DNA of 64,000 bases from Aristolochia californica (taxonomy: Eukaryota > Streptophyta > Magnoliopsida > Piperales > Aristolochiaceae), in contig JARWKL010000016.1 in NCBI GenBank assembly GCA_029961685.1, forward strand, positions 20,404,157 to 20,468,156. The letters are read 5' to 3'. Below, piece after piece: positions 1 through 12,039 of this stretch (positions are counted from its first letter, which is position 1; every line of letters starts with the position of its first letter). Below the pieces are notes generated by a model, which saw only the letters and a list, made by a program, of their open reading frames with translations, was not told the DNA's origin and searched no databases. The translations under genes were made by a program, and so were the position numbers.

Positions 1-299
1 GTGAAGGAACGACAATTATTTGTGTCGTGGATTGATCTTTAGTGTTCCTAGTAACAATTTATATGACATATAATCTGATTCTAAAACTGTGAGAGGATTA
101 TTGAAAAATTTTGAGGCAAATTATAGGCAAAAAAGAATGAAAGTTTTTCATAAGAGAGTGTTTCTCTTAATGGTAAATGGATAATTGGTGATCAATCAAG
201 CACATGAGATTCAGAATATTATTGTTAAGATCATCGCTAAGAGTATTTTATGATATAATTCAAGCATTTGCTCTCTTAGAAAAAAATTCACTATCATGA

Positions 300-1900
300 T
301 TAGACTTTAAACTTCAAATGAAGCATAAAAGAGAACTTTTCTCATTAGATAAAGTGTTGGTTTCAATCTAGATTGAAGAAAAACACAGAAATAACACACA
401 TAAAAACTTGGATGATGACCCTAAAGTATGTAAAAAGACAATTTTGATAGAATCCAAGAAGACTAATTTTACAAAGAAGAGGCCCGGGAAATACCTTTGT
501 AAACATAAACAAAAGATTCAGAATGAACAAAACAAAAAGGTTTATTATGACTATGAAAATTTGGTTTAGTTTGCTAAAACTGGTAGACATAAAAAAGAAA
601 AAGAAAAAGGGTAAGGTGATAATACGAGTTCTCAAATAAACATAATAATCGAGACATAGTTCAATTGGAACTCATGACATGTGAATTATAACTAACTTAA
701 ATTTGACATTTAGTCCAATCGATTGGCAGATTGACACAAGAGTAATTGTCTATATTTGTTATGATATTTTCTCTTTTTCTTTCTACTAAGAGCAAATAGA
801 GAACAATGATAATGGAGTGTTGCTCAAGTAATCGATAAAGAAGAAATAGAGTTGAACTTTATATCTGGAAACATTCTCACTCTCTATAATATGCAGCAGA
901 TATACAAAAAAATTGTTAGTAGTTTCTTTATGAGTCAACTAGGCTATAAATTAATGTTTGAGTCAAATACATTTTTAATTATCAAGGGGGTCTTTGTTAG
1001 AGAAGGGATATATTTCTAATGGATTATTTAAGTTAAATATAATTTTTGTGAGGAATATTAATGTGATAAATTTTCATCTTATTCCATGTTAGTTGATTCT
1101 TTTGACTCGTGACACAGTAGAACTAAACACGTAAATATGAATACCCTGAAAAGAATGTTGAATTTAATATAAAACCCAAAAATATAAGATTTAAAAATAA
1201 ATATGAGATAAGTTTCCAATCAAAACAACCTAGAAGTCATTCAAGTCGATGAGTAGAATATTTGACCTCTAGACCTTATATATAGTGACTACTGTGAGTA
1301 AATAGTATTTTAACTAGAGGAAGAAAAAATATTTTATTACTTTTATAGACAATATATCAAAATATTGTTATATGTGTTTGATCAAAACTAAAGATGATGC
1401 ATATTAGAAAATTTTAAATTTTATAAATCAGAAGTAGAAATCTAAATTCAAAAAATAATAAGAAATTTAGGCTAGACAGAAGAGGAGAATATAGTTCTAT
1501 AGAATTTAGAAAATTATATGTGGAGCATGGTATCTTACATGAGACTACAACTCCTTATGCTCCTCACTCCAATGGAGTTATTGAAAAGAAAATAAAACAT
1601 TTTTAATCATGATTAACATTTAGTTGTTTAGTATTCTCAAAGTCTTTACATAAAGTCTAAGTTCAAAATTCTATCACTTTGGATCGGTGTGGACGGCAAA
1701 ATACCAACTAGATAAAGATTCAAATCCGAAAAACACATCATCAAAAGTTATTGTGTATAGATTATTTATCTTTTCAAATTTTTTAAACGGTTAGATCAAG
1801 GAGGAATTTTTATAAAATATGTTGGAGAGCCTTACAAATAGAGCTACGGAATGAGAAACAGAATAGATAAAAATATTATTATGCTAAAAAATAAAGAAAA
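300..1900 (+). mobile_element. Highly degraded Ty1/copia element (gag-pol remnants)
   Basis: No open frame survives, but scattered copia landmarks lie in the right order on the plus strand. Around 540-605 is a decayed zinc-knuckle with a basic tail (FAKTGRHKKEKEK), its cysteines mostly lost. Around 995-1040 is the GAG-pre-integrase signature EKGYISNGLFKLNI. Around 1520-1600 is an integrase core piece reading HETTTPYAPHSNGVIEKK. Frames differ between landmarks and stops are frequent. No LTRs or target duplications were found, so the ends are approximate. It looks older than the element at 10.6-17.4 kb. The element type is clear; the lineage is not. Confidence 0.72.
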
Positions 1901-2272
1901 AAAGTGATCTTGTGTGTTTTTTAGTGTTCTTGAAGGTTCCTGATAGAAAAAAAGGTTAAAAAGATGCCATTTGATCCTGTTCGAGCAATCAGAAAGTAGT
2001 GTTGAGTTTGTGAGTTCATCTTAGTACTATGACAAAGAGATCACCAATATCTAGTGCATTATAGATACACGTCTCTTAGATGAATCTCTTTCGAAAATAG
2101 TATTATTCTAAGTTTAGAGAGTTAAATTTTCCAATGGGAAACGCCATTCCTGTCATTTAAGTGATGCAATGTTTTGGCACTTCACCGACGAAGGAATCCC
2201 ATTTAATGCACGCCCCTGCCCAAATTCAAACGATGTTCCAGCGCTATTAATGTTGCTTCTTTCTTTTTCCAG

Positions 2273-2370
2273 CTGTTTGGGGTGGTCAGTCACGACGAGC
2301 TCTGTAACACCATAAACGAGCAGATTCATTTGATCGACGAGGATGAGCTCTTCTCCATTTCTGGAACCGG
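2273..2370 (+). other. Orphan exon-like segment
   Basis: A strong polypyrimidine tract and AG (ending at 2272) precede a 98-nt open stretch that ends at a GT (GG|GTATGA at 2371). In frame it encodes a well-formed acidic peptide that includes HDELCNTINEQIHLIDEDEL. I do not recognise the family, and no partner exon is visible upstream in the degraded transposon or downstream. It may be a stranded exon of a disrupted gene, or chance. Confidence 0.25.
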
Positions 2371-4794
2371 GTATGAAACCCCAAAGCCGACGCCAAAGTG
2401 ACGTCTGTCCTCCTGATTAACGGCCTCATTTTTAAGCGTCATCAAGTTTTCAACCCCTCCTATCCATGTAAAAACATAAAAAAAAAAAGAATACATTCAG
2501 TGTTCTTCCTTGTAAGCCCAGTTTCTTAAATTATTGCTTCAGTTTCTTTTTGCTTGTAGAACTGATGGTGATTGGTGACTAATTAATGAAAGCATTCCCA
2601 TTTCTTTCAGGCTCATGCCAGTTTCAAACTTTTTAAAGGCTTTGTCTAAGGCGGAAGCGACAGGTGTTCTCATCAAAGCTTCTATACTTTTAGCGACTGC
2701 TTGTTTATTAGAATCTAGGCTTTTACAAATCTCGGTACCTCGTCTTCTAATCCTTCTTTATTTACAGACCCATATAGGAATACAATATTCAAATCAGTTG
2801 CATGGTTTAGGAAGCCAATAGACACTAGATTGGTCCCTTAAAATGGCGACTCGCCGCAGCTGAGTGATTGCTTATGATTAATTTGTGGAAATTAGGGAAA
2901 GGAAGACCACTCATCGGGACCCATTTGTTTATTTCCAGCTTGGGATGGAAATTCAGTAAAGAAGATGAGAGAAATCGATCCATGGGGATATTTGACCAGT
3001 AAAGCTGATACTGGATATGAAAGGAACAGGGTAACGATGATCAAAATCCCAATATAGAATTCAAGATGTGGACAGAGAAAAGCTTAGAAAAATATAACAG
3101 TGAACAGCATGTCAGCAGCCATGTTGAAAGGGGCCCTCCTCTGACATAACACGCTTCTACCTTCCAACACACAAAAGAAATGGAGGGAGAGAAGAGCTGT
3201 CTACAACAAGAAGCATGAATGGTTTCTTCCATTAACAATGTTATCTTCTGCTCTACTAAATTTCCAAGTGGAGCAAACAGATATTCTCATTCACACCCTC
3301 TTCTGCCCAACACCCGTCTTTTCATTCTGTCACAGTTGCCCGCGGAGCATCCTCACCTGCCCAGAACAAATAATTTGGAATCATAAGAAAATCTGTCTAG
3401 GAATCTTGGGTAGAGAGATGACAAGTCTATTCTTGAATTTTTGCCAAAAATGGTTAAATATTATTCCTTCGAAGGCTTCCAATTTGCACAACTAGAAATG
3501 GGTATTGCTTTTTTTCTCCTGCTTTCTGACCAGATACCAAACCAGCACCAGACACTACAACCACTTGGAAAGTATTCGACGTCAGGTAACTAATATTCAA
3601 GATCTTGGTGCTTCTGAAGAAAATTCAAATAGATCAAAAGTTTTGCCAATTTAAAACAATTCAAATTCTGTTAACTTGATTTACTTTCCTTGTCGGTTCA
3701 TGAACAAATCTCACACATTCTTGTGGTGGATATGGAGAGGGTTTTCAGCGGATCTGTTGTTTATGACCCTTACATAAGCCTTTTAAAAAAAGCAAGATGC
3801 CTACGATCATGATCTGAGGGATATGGGCAAAGGTAGGTGCAATCTAGTAGAAAATCAGAAGATTAATGTCTACCATGAGCCATGTCTCTGCTCAGGGTCC
3901 CACAGTGCAGGTTGAGAACTTTATTAGGTTGGATCTCCAAAGCTTTTATAGTGATGGCAGAAAACTGGAGTCTGAAACATTGAAGCAAATGTACAATTTT
4001 GAAGTAATAGACAACATTAAAAAAACCATTTTCTTTGCTGCAAGCCTCAGCACGACTAGTAGTCATAAACTGATTAATTATTCCTTTTCTAAATCTGTTT
4101 CTGCTTTGTTTCCATCCTTCTCATCTTTGCCAAACACTGAAACTACCACTCATCAGCAAAACAAATATCGAATCCCAGAAGATTTGTTTGTGGACAAAGA
4201 GGAGAGTGCTCAAATCTTTGTGGGGGCACAAAATATTTTACATTTGGACTCAACTCAAGAGGAACCCCAGAGTCAAAACAGGCTCAAATGTGATACCTGA
4301 TCTTGATAGAAAATACAAGATTTACAATTACAGCTCAATTAGAATCCAAAATGAATCAGGGTCTTGCATTTTCCTGATATATACATCTCTGTCTGGTCTT
4401 TGGGGGGCGTCGGTGGGGTAGCAAGCGATCTGTTTCATAAATCTAGTAGGCATGGAAGTGGACTCGTTCTGTAGGCATTATTTCCAGTGGGATCACTTGA
4501 TAAGGCATAACAAGTAACAACCTTACAAGCTTTATAGCTGTAATGGAGCTAACCTGTAAACATCAACAAAGGAGGTGACAGATATAGTTGATATTAAAGC
4601 TTCAGTTAGATAGCCTGAAAGAAATCCGTGAATGTTTTATCTTTGAGAATTTGGATTATTACGCTGCTAGAAAGCAGAGTAAACTGTAGTCATAGCAGAA
4701 AAACAGATGCATGAATTTAGACTTTGAAGTACTTACCGAAGGTGACGGAGAAAAGCAGATAAGCTTTTGATTGTTGTTTTTGAAATGAACCATT
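2371..4794. other. Intergenic stretch downstream of the PIF gene
   Basis: No recognisable gene. The longest open stretch is a 144-codon plus-strand frame at 3866-4300, which resembles no family I know and has no convincing promoter or codon bias. A second, shorter frame at 2615-2821 is equally featureless. The part next to 4794 probably includes the 3' untranslated region of the PIF gene, which reads leftward. Confidence 0.5.
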
Positions 4795-6983
4795 TCAACT
4801 TGTTCTCAAACTGCCATTTTGTACACTTTCTAATGGAACATCCCCACTGAACGGCCCACTACTGCTCGCTGGCAGTGCAATCCTCTGATTAGGCTGCAAT
4901 ATGCCATAAGGAAATAAATTCATTGGCTGCAAAACAGAGGAAAGTATCAGGAAGCATTTTTTTAGGAGAGACAACGACAAGAAGAAACAGGTGTTTTGCA
5001 GAACTGGAGAACTTTAGAAGCAAGATATGAAAGCTCAGACCTGACCCATTTGCACGGGATGGAAGCGAAGATACGGAGAAAAGGATTCTGGTAAATTGGG
5101 ATTTCGGATCTGATTTTGAAAATTAATCGAATTCAATACAGGGGATGGACATTGAGTTGGTTGGGGGGTGGTAGGCGCTGAAGCAATGGATTGATCGAAA
5201 ATTGGAACTCTTGGTAATTGCACATGACCATGGACTGAGGGCACAGGAGTGGAACCCATGGCCATTCCCATCTGTGATATGTAATGTTGGAGACCTGGAT
5301 ACATCATGGGCGCCATGCCACTACTCATACACATTATCTGTAACCAGTTATACAAATATGTGAAAGTTAGCCTAGCATGTTGTGAGTAGAAAGTGACAAG
5401 CAAATACAATTTGGTTTAAAGAGTACCATCTCATTTATACCTGGACTTGTAATTGAAGTGATTTCAAGTACTCAATTGCCTCATCTAGCATTGATGCTTT
5501 GTCTGACTGCACAAATTTGAACTCAATCAGTACTTGCAAATGGCATGTATCTTTATCTCCACAATAAGCTAAACTTTTAAGACTATTAGTCAGTGTGAGT
5601 AAAGAGCAAAAAAAAAAAAAAAAAAACAAAAAAATACACCTTGTTACAATGAGGTATAAGTTCTTGTAGTGCCCTCATCTTTTCATTGATTCGGTCTCTA
5701 CGTCTCTGCAGCAGCAGAAGCCAATTGTTAGAAGAAGGTGAACAGTTCATTAGGAGAATCCTTGTAAGCTGGCTTACCCTCTCAGAGAGATTGTGAACTT
5801 CAGCAGCACGGCTTCTTCTTGCAGTTGCAGATCTTGAAGGTGGTTTGCTTGCAGCCACTGACTCATATCCTGCGTCCTGAAATTTTTTACAAAATTTACA
5901 GTTAATTGAGAAAGAAGTTAACCATTCTTCCAGCTTTCCTGAATTGTTTCTAAGAGAACTAGTTTTGGAAAGACAGATAAGCTAACCTCACTTTGGCATT
6001 CTGATTCATCAGCATCTCTACCCTTCCGTTTGCGACTTTGATTATGGTCAGTCAATTTGCTTGTTCTTGTCAAGCTACCCCCAGACTCACCTGAAGACGA
6101 AGAAACCGTAGGCTCCACAACATCAGCCTCCCCTCTCTCACTCTGAGAAGCCATTTTCTGCACACCAGCCTCGAGTGATCCTGGAAATTTATCTGAAACA
6201 CGACTTAAATCAGCCTCATTTTGGAGTTGGTTGCTCCCACAGTACCACAAGTCTACTGTCATTGTTGATGTCTCACCCTTCTCTCCTGGAATCACGTTTG
6301 CTTTTTCTTCACCATCATTCTTGTACAGTCTAGAAAAGTGTGAGAAGTTTACAGTTCTGCTACTGCCAATATTAGGACCTTGGGCCAACGGATCAGTAAC
6401 CTGTGATTTAGGTGGCAGCATCGCGATTTCTGCCATGGATTGATTCTCATACTGCTTAAACAGACTTTGTGATCTGGTTCTATTTTCTTGGTTGGGGTGA
6501 TCTCTGGTCGAATCAACGTTTGGGAAGTCATGGAAAAAATTGGAACAGAATTCTTTCTCGAATGAGTCTTCCACTGGATAATGCAGCCAAGACGCAGTTT
6601 CATCCTCATGAGTAAAACTGCTCGTATTCCCTTCGGACACGCCAAATTTTGACGGCTGTTCAAGTTTGTGAACTGGTTTTGTTTCGGTACTGGAGGGTGC
6701 AGATCTTCGATGTATTTGGCTGTTCATAACCACCTGACCGTTTTGCCATAAGAGCTCCATGAGCTCTGGGTCTGGCCTGTAAGAACGAAATTGAAATTTT
6801 AGTTGAACTCAGGTCTAATGACTTCAATAATAGATGCAACAATTAAAAGACTTTTTTACATGAACAGCAAGTGCAAGTCTGGAACACATACCCCGGGGAT
6901 TTCTTTGGATTTGGGACTGGAAAGAAATCAGGAAATGGTCTAGATTTGTCCGCCATGTTCCAGTCAGGAACGAGGTGATTCAT
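4795..6983 (-). CDS. PIF4: Phytochrome-interacting bHLH factor, PIF4/PIF5-like
   Basis: Nuclear bHLH transcription factor that binds G-box-type sites and is removed after contact with active phytochrome B. Seven coding exons on the minus strand: 6983-6892, 6776-5987, 5876-5778, 5705-5640, 5506-5441, 5337-5041, 4926-4795, giving 513 residues. The start [10 protein letters not shown] matches the PIF4/5 N terminus. The active-phytochrome-B-binding motif is at about residues 35-51 ([13 protein letters not shown]). The family block [17 protein letters not shown] and a VNFSHFSR motif follow. The bHLH spans about 319-371 with the E-box contacts His322, Glu326 and the following arginines intact (EVHNLSER then [10 protein letters not shown]); an intron splits the basic region at that point. 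The C-terminal part is rich in Met, Pro and Gln, as in the family. The PIF family call is firm; PIF4 versus PIF5 orthology is inference. Confidence 0.93.
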
Positions 6984-8009
6984 CTTTCAGTGAACCAAAA
7001 ACTTTCAGCTTGCAGAGAAGAAGGCTTCAGAATTTAAACCAATTGGTCAGCTTCAGAACTGTTTTCCAAGATCAGAAACCGGAAGCCGCGAGTAAAATTT
7101 TTTTTTTTAAAAAAAAAAAAAAAACTCAGAACAAACAAGATTCCATCATCGAAGCCCAAAGGGTCCGGTAAGCAGAAGAGTTAAATTAGAGAGAAAAAAA
7201 AAAGGCAGAGAATCTCAGAATTTCAGAGAACGTTCAGAAAAAAAGTAACCAGAGATTAATCGAAAAAAAATTCTTACACTCACTCCAGAAATTTGAATTT
7301 GAAATCAGAATAATAAAACTGAGGAAGAGAAGATCAAGCAGAAAAATTTGTAGGTAAACTTATACTTTCCAAATTATTCAGAAAACCAGAACCCGAAGAG
7401 AAAATCTGCATGGCATGAGTATGAAGCAATGCAGAAAGCTTGTGGCAAATAGAAAAAGAGAAGACAAAAATTTATTAATAGGAGGAACAGAAACCTCCAT
7501 CGAAAAGAAACTGCAAATAAATCACAGATTTCTAACGAAGCAACTGTAATTCAATGGTCAAATCCTGTACAATGACAAGAACGAAACCCACCTCCAGAAA
7601 ACGCAAACATAGCAGAAAAAGGAATTTCAACTTCCAAGCAGTTCACCTTTTACAGAAAGAAGAAGATGGTCTTTACATGCATAGAAGAAAAGACCCATAA
7701 CAAGACCACTATCGGAAACCAAGAACTGCTCGCCATGAAAACGTTGAACCTGAGAGAAACCCAAAACCCAGAAGATGAAAAAAAAAACCACCTGATCCTG
7801 AAAATCTGTTCAGCAAGAAGAAACCAGGTTAAGCTTCGTGAAAGTATTTTCTGTTTGCAGAAGCCGTCCGCTCTCTACCTCTTTCTCTAGAGATGCAGTC
7901 CTGTAATCGTCTCTCAAAAATTATGAAGGTCGTGTGAGGTTTGAGCTTCTGACTCGCAAAAATCTAGCCATCAAAGACGATACATATGATATCATCGTCT
8001 ATCATTGCA

Positions 8010-8017
8010 TTATATAA
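8010..8017 (-). promoter_or_regulatory. Possible TATA box of the PIF gene
   Basis: The palindrome TTATATAA reads as a TATA box on either strand. On the minus strand it lies about 1 kb upstream of the PIF start codon. It would give a long leader (6984 to about 7980), which in PIF genes is commonly interrupted by introns. Short upstream ATGs occur in the leader. The leader shows no other gene. Confidence 0.35.
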
Positions 8018-8105
8018 GCAACACCACCAAAGTCTCTCCTCTGTCTCTGACTCCGTAAGGGTGATAATATAAATATTGTAAACATAAAGAAGAGAGACTG
8101 CCGAG

Positions 8106-8127
8106 CTCTCTCTCTCTCTCTCTCTCT
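8106..8127. repeat. CT/GA microsatellite
   Basis: An uninterrupted run of CT dinucleotides (GA on the minus strand) lies just upstream of the TATA-like site of the PIF gene. Pyrimidine/purine runs are common in plant promoters and leaders. Confidence 0.9.
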
Positions 8128-8129
8128 TT

Positions 8130-10580
8130 TCACCCTCCTTGTCTCTCCCTCCCCTCTTTCTCTCTCGTCGTGTGGTGGGTTCAGCATTGAATTTCCATGA
8201 GCGGTACAGATACAGAGTATCCAAATTCTACTTTCTTCTACCTCTTATCATATCTCAGTAATCTGTATCTCTTTTTGTCTGTAAATTGTAAATTTCGCCA
8301 CTGGCTCCCACCCTGCAAGGTGGTCCATCCGGTCACGCACGTTTCCTGTATATCAACAGTGAAGTTTGCTTGGAGAGCTTCAATTGAATTCAAAATAGAC
8401 TGGTGTACTGAATAAATGCTGCTGGCGGTTCTCTGGTTATGGGTTTTGCATTATGATCAAATACAAACTAAAATACACCAAAACTCAGTGAATATGGCTC
8501 TCTTATTGTTGATAATTGAGTTATAAATTTGAAAATCGATTGTGATAACTGAAACCCAAATTTTGATCTCCATAGTTAACTGGTTCATTAAGATTGGGTG
8601 AAGTGAATAATCTACTCCACTGAATTCAGACAAAAAGAATATACACCGAAACTGTGTATACCAAGCTTGCTCGAATCTAAAAACAATGTGAATAATTACG
8701 TGTGTGCATGTCCCTATCAGTTGGATAGGTACGAGTTGAGGTGATAACGATTTTTTGTGCCCTCTAGTCTCTATTGGATTTGAGGACCCACGACTCATTT
8801 TTTTAATAATTATTTTCTCTAAACTCTAATTTTTAGATTTTGTCTGTCTAAATCTAAATCGTTTGATCATGATCAACGATTATCTCAGCAGCCGTTGTAT
8901 TTCAGATATGATAATCGTTTCCCATGTTTCGCTTCATATAACCGTTTTGTTTATTGTCTATCTAAATCATTTGATCATGATCAACTACTATCTCAGCCGT
9001 CGTATCTGAGATATGATAATCGTTTCCCATGTTTTGCTTCATATAGCCTGAGATATGATATTCGTTTCCCATGTTTCGCTTCATATAGCCTTTGGTATTG
9101 GATCAACCGTGTTTTCGATAGATAAAACATATGCATTGGCTGATGCATTATGTTGGCATAAATAAGATTAAGATCCCTGGTATTATTGGTGGTGTTTTAA
9201 GAAATAAAATTCTATGTCAAACTCTCATTCTCCTTCAAAAGCTATGGAGTTTGACATTTAAGAAAAGGTTACATCTATTGTGCAAAGAGGACAATGGAAC
9301 ATGGCTGTGTATGAGGAGTTTGAATGTGAGAAGAAAGATGTCTTGGATGGAGCTGGCTGAGTGGGAACATGAGGCCCAGGGAGAAAGAAACTAGGAAGCC
9401 AATTTTCAATGGTTTTTTTAGGGTTTCCTTGTTGGGTATCTCCATGAAAGGTGATGTTGAAGTTTCTTAGAGGTGGCTCCTCCAATCTCTTAATCTTAAT
9501 TGATTTTGTTTTGTATTTTTTTTTTTTATGAAATTTGAGTGGTGGTGGTGAATATCCCTCCGAACTCCCATCTATTGATTCTTCAAGTAGTGTTAAACCC
9601 TAGAGAGAAAAATACATAAAATTACCTGAATCTTTGATCAATTGAAGAAAAAAACTAGGTTTAATTGGTAAAAAAAGCATCGATTCAACTTTAAAAGGCA
9701 GCCAATTTGAGAAATGAAGGAAGATTTTTCCCGAAAAATTCAGAAGAAAACACTATATATTTGATTTTGGGCAGCCTAAGCATGATTGCAATGGGCATGT
9801 TTGATCATGAGGAGTGATCAAAGACAAACTCTGACGAAGGTCGAGGGAGTACCAACATTTCCATGGCTATGGTCGTTTCAGGCGATGGCTCCTTTATAGC
9901 ACTTGTCCTCGTGTCTTCACTCCTTTACACAAGAAAACGACTCGAAAGCTCCAGCAGAGGGGACCAAGTCTCAAGGTAAAAATGGATTCTCTCATTGCTT
10001 TCTTCAATTTCCAGAGTTTCATCATTCAAATTCTACAAGGCCACTTTCCGATCAAGATGGAACTTACTTGAGAAGCAGCGATAGGATCAGAATGTGAGAC
10101 GGACGCAGACGATACAACCTAAAATTTACCGATTCAGATTATCGTCTTTTCTGCTTCGGAGGTGCTTTGATTGGGATCTGCTAGGTGTTTGATTGATTAT
10201 CCCCGACTCTCTGTCTTGGCTTGCGTTTGCAATTTTGGAGGCTTTCTCTGCAAACTAAAAATGATTTCAAAACAACGTAAATTCGTAGCTACATTCCATG
10301 CTTGATCGCTTTGTTCTTTGTTCATCTTCAAGATAATGTGATAATCTTGTCTGGATATCAAATGGCTTAATCAAATTTTTAATTCAAAAGATGAGATTTT
10401 TTCGATATTTTATATTTTAAGCTTTTATATATGTCTCCTCTTTATTGCCCTAAAGCTTGCATAAGATGCCTAGGCTTGTTTGTTCTTCTTCTTTACTCAT
10501 GTAAACTTACCCATTTTTCGTATATTAAAATAGAATAAAAAAATGGGTAAATATTGTACGATTAATTAAACTAGAATACA
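8130..10580. other. Intergenic stretch before the copia element
   Basis: AT-rich DNA with no gene I recognise. Short frames at 9131-9394 (plus) and 9903-10097 (plus) lack family similarity. Around 9868-9980 an open frame starts with MAMVVSGDGSF and stops after 37 residues. A short-period repeat near 8.9-9.1 kb is listed separately. Confidence 0.5.
8904..9090 (+). repeat. Three copies of a 40-bp unit
   Basis: A unit beginning GATATGATAATCGTTTCCCA and ending CTTCATATA occurs at about 8905-8940, 9011-9047 and 9052-9088. The last two are directly adjacent. A second short motif (ATTTGATCATGATCAAC) precedes the first two copies, so the first two belong to a larger duplicated block. Confidence 0.85.
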
Positions 10581-10585
10581 CCAGA

Positions 10586-11086
10586 TGTTGGAATTATGGT
10601 TTCAAATATATCATTTATAAAATAAAATTACCATGGTATTAGAAGCATGGGGCCTACTTCTAGATGTTTTGTTATTGAATGTTCAGTACAGGGAATAATG
10701 GCCAGCACATCCCCCTATAGAGGTAGATTCATTGGGTGCATTGACTGGATACATCCCTTCGGCATAAGGAGATGTATCTCTCTTGAGGAGATGACCCTTT
10801 GGAAATCTATAAATTCTTTCATGGTCTTACAAGTGAGGCTAAGGCTATTTTCACACCCAGTCTGGCTGAACGGGAGTAAGTTTATCACTTGTAAACAAAT
10901 TATAAAAGGTTATTTTGTGCACTTCAAGTTTTATTTATATTCTTCAAGATGAAAGGTACGCTCTCTTTATTCTTCTTATTTTAATTCTATGATATATGTA
11001 TGGCTTTCATGATAATGGAATTATAGATGATTTAATATCTATTTCTATGATATTTATTTTATTATTATTAGACATTATGTCTAAAA
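10586..11086 (+). repeat. 5' LTR of the copia element
   Basis: It matches the 3' LTR over its whole length with scattered substitutions. It lacks most of the short tandem array (about 85 bp) present in the 3' LTR, so it is about 501 bp against 586 bp. It begins TGTTGG. Its last bases read TCTAAAA where the 3' LTR has TCTAACA, so the right end is mutated and set by alignment. Confidence 0.9.
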
Positions 11087-11110
11087 AATACAAATGAATA
11101 ATGTCTCTGC

Positions 11111-11122
11111 TGGTATCATAGA
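11111..11122 (+). other. Probable primer-binding site (initiator tRNA-Met type)
   Basis: TGGTATCATAGA resembles the usual copia site TGGTATCAGAGC, complementary to the 3' end of plant initiator tRNA-Met. It sits about 24 nt after the LTR end, further than usual, so either the LTR end is misjudged or a few bases were inserted. Confidence 0.6.
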
Positions 11123-11211
11123 GATAGATTCTATTTTTTTCATATTTGTTTTGGATTTTTTGGATATTTATTTGTGAATAGAAATAAGCCTAGTTTAGGC
11201 TTATTAGGTTC

Positions 11212-11345
11212 TGGCGCAGGTGTACTGGTGCGGGCCTGCCAATGTGCAGGCCTGTTGGTGCGGGTTGTTGTGGGCGGGCCTGCTGGTGCGGGCTGCTATA
11301 CGCGGGCCTACTGGTGCAGGCTTGCCAATGTGTAGACTTGTGTGG
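11212..11345 (+). repeat. GC-rich imperfect tandem repeats in the copia leader
   Basis: A GC-rich island in AT-rich surroundings, built from variants of CTGGTGCGGGCCTGC. The longer block CTGGTGC(G/A)GGC(C/T)TGCCAATGTG appears twice, about 85 bp apart. No coding sense is apparent. It lies between the primer-binding site and the hairpin array. Confidence 0.75.
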
Positions 11346-11660
11346 TCTGGGTCGGTATTGACCCAGAACCATGAACCAAACCGGATTTTGCTAATATAAT
11401 GAGCCAGAATGTGTTTCAAGAGTAGTTTTGACCCAAAAAAATTTTTAATGGAATTTTCATATTATTTAGAATTTATTTGGCTATTTGAGATCCAAGACTA
11501 TAGGTATGAAGATTTATATGGTGATTTTTTATCAATAGTTCATATCTAATTGGTTTAGTTTGTTGTTTGTTATTAATTATTTCTTTGCTATAATTTCTTG
11601 AAGTATTTATAATTTGTGTTATTGCATGCCTTGTTATATATTTATGTATTTGTATGTGAA

Positions 11661-11981
11661 AATTAATTTAATTATATAATTTGCAAAATCCCCAAAGGAT
11701 AATGCATTTTGTATAGATTAAATTAATTTGATGTGTGTTTATTTTGAGTATAATTTGTTTTATGTGTTATACTAATTTTATTATACGATTAGCAAATCCC
11801 CCAAAGGGTAATGCGAGTTGTATAATTAGATTAGTATATTATAAATTAATTCATATGAATCCCCAAAGGGTAAGTATGAATTAATTTTGTTTGTTTGTGA
11901 TATTGTTGTGTTATTTATTATGTGAGGATTAATTTGCCTAGTAACTCCCATGAATCCCCAAAGGGTAAGTGTGAGTACTAG
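11661..11981 (+). other. Array of four stem-loops with one shared loop sequence
   Basis: Four hairpins follow one another in the untranslated leader, upstream of gag. Arms and loops: (1) 11661-11685 / 11703-11728, loop 11686-11702; (2) 11769-11793 / 11813-11837, loop 11794-11812; (3) 11843-11855 / 11875-11887, loop 11856-11874; (4) 11938-11950 / 11970-11981, loop 11951-11969. Each loop contains AATCCCCAAAGG(G/A)TAA. Hairpin 2 pairs 23 of 25 positions if G-U is allowed; hairpin 3 is a perfect 13-bp inverted repeat. The stems differ in sequence from one another. Pairing in RNA is inferred. Possible roles are genome packaging, dimerisation or translation control. Confidence 0.8.
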
Positions 11982-12039
11982 ATGGCTGAGATGATTGTAT
12001 AATTACGAATGTTCTCCCAAATATTAAAATATTTTCTCG

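Noticed and set aside
3866..4300. 144-codon plus-strand ORF downstream of PIF
   Set aside because: No family resemblance, no promoter, and AT-rich DNA makes such frames common by chance.
11661..11981. CRISPR-like reading of the repeated loop motif
   Set aside because: The spacing is irregular, repeats are embedded in differing inverted repeats, and this is plant DNA inside a retrotransposon.
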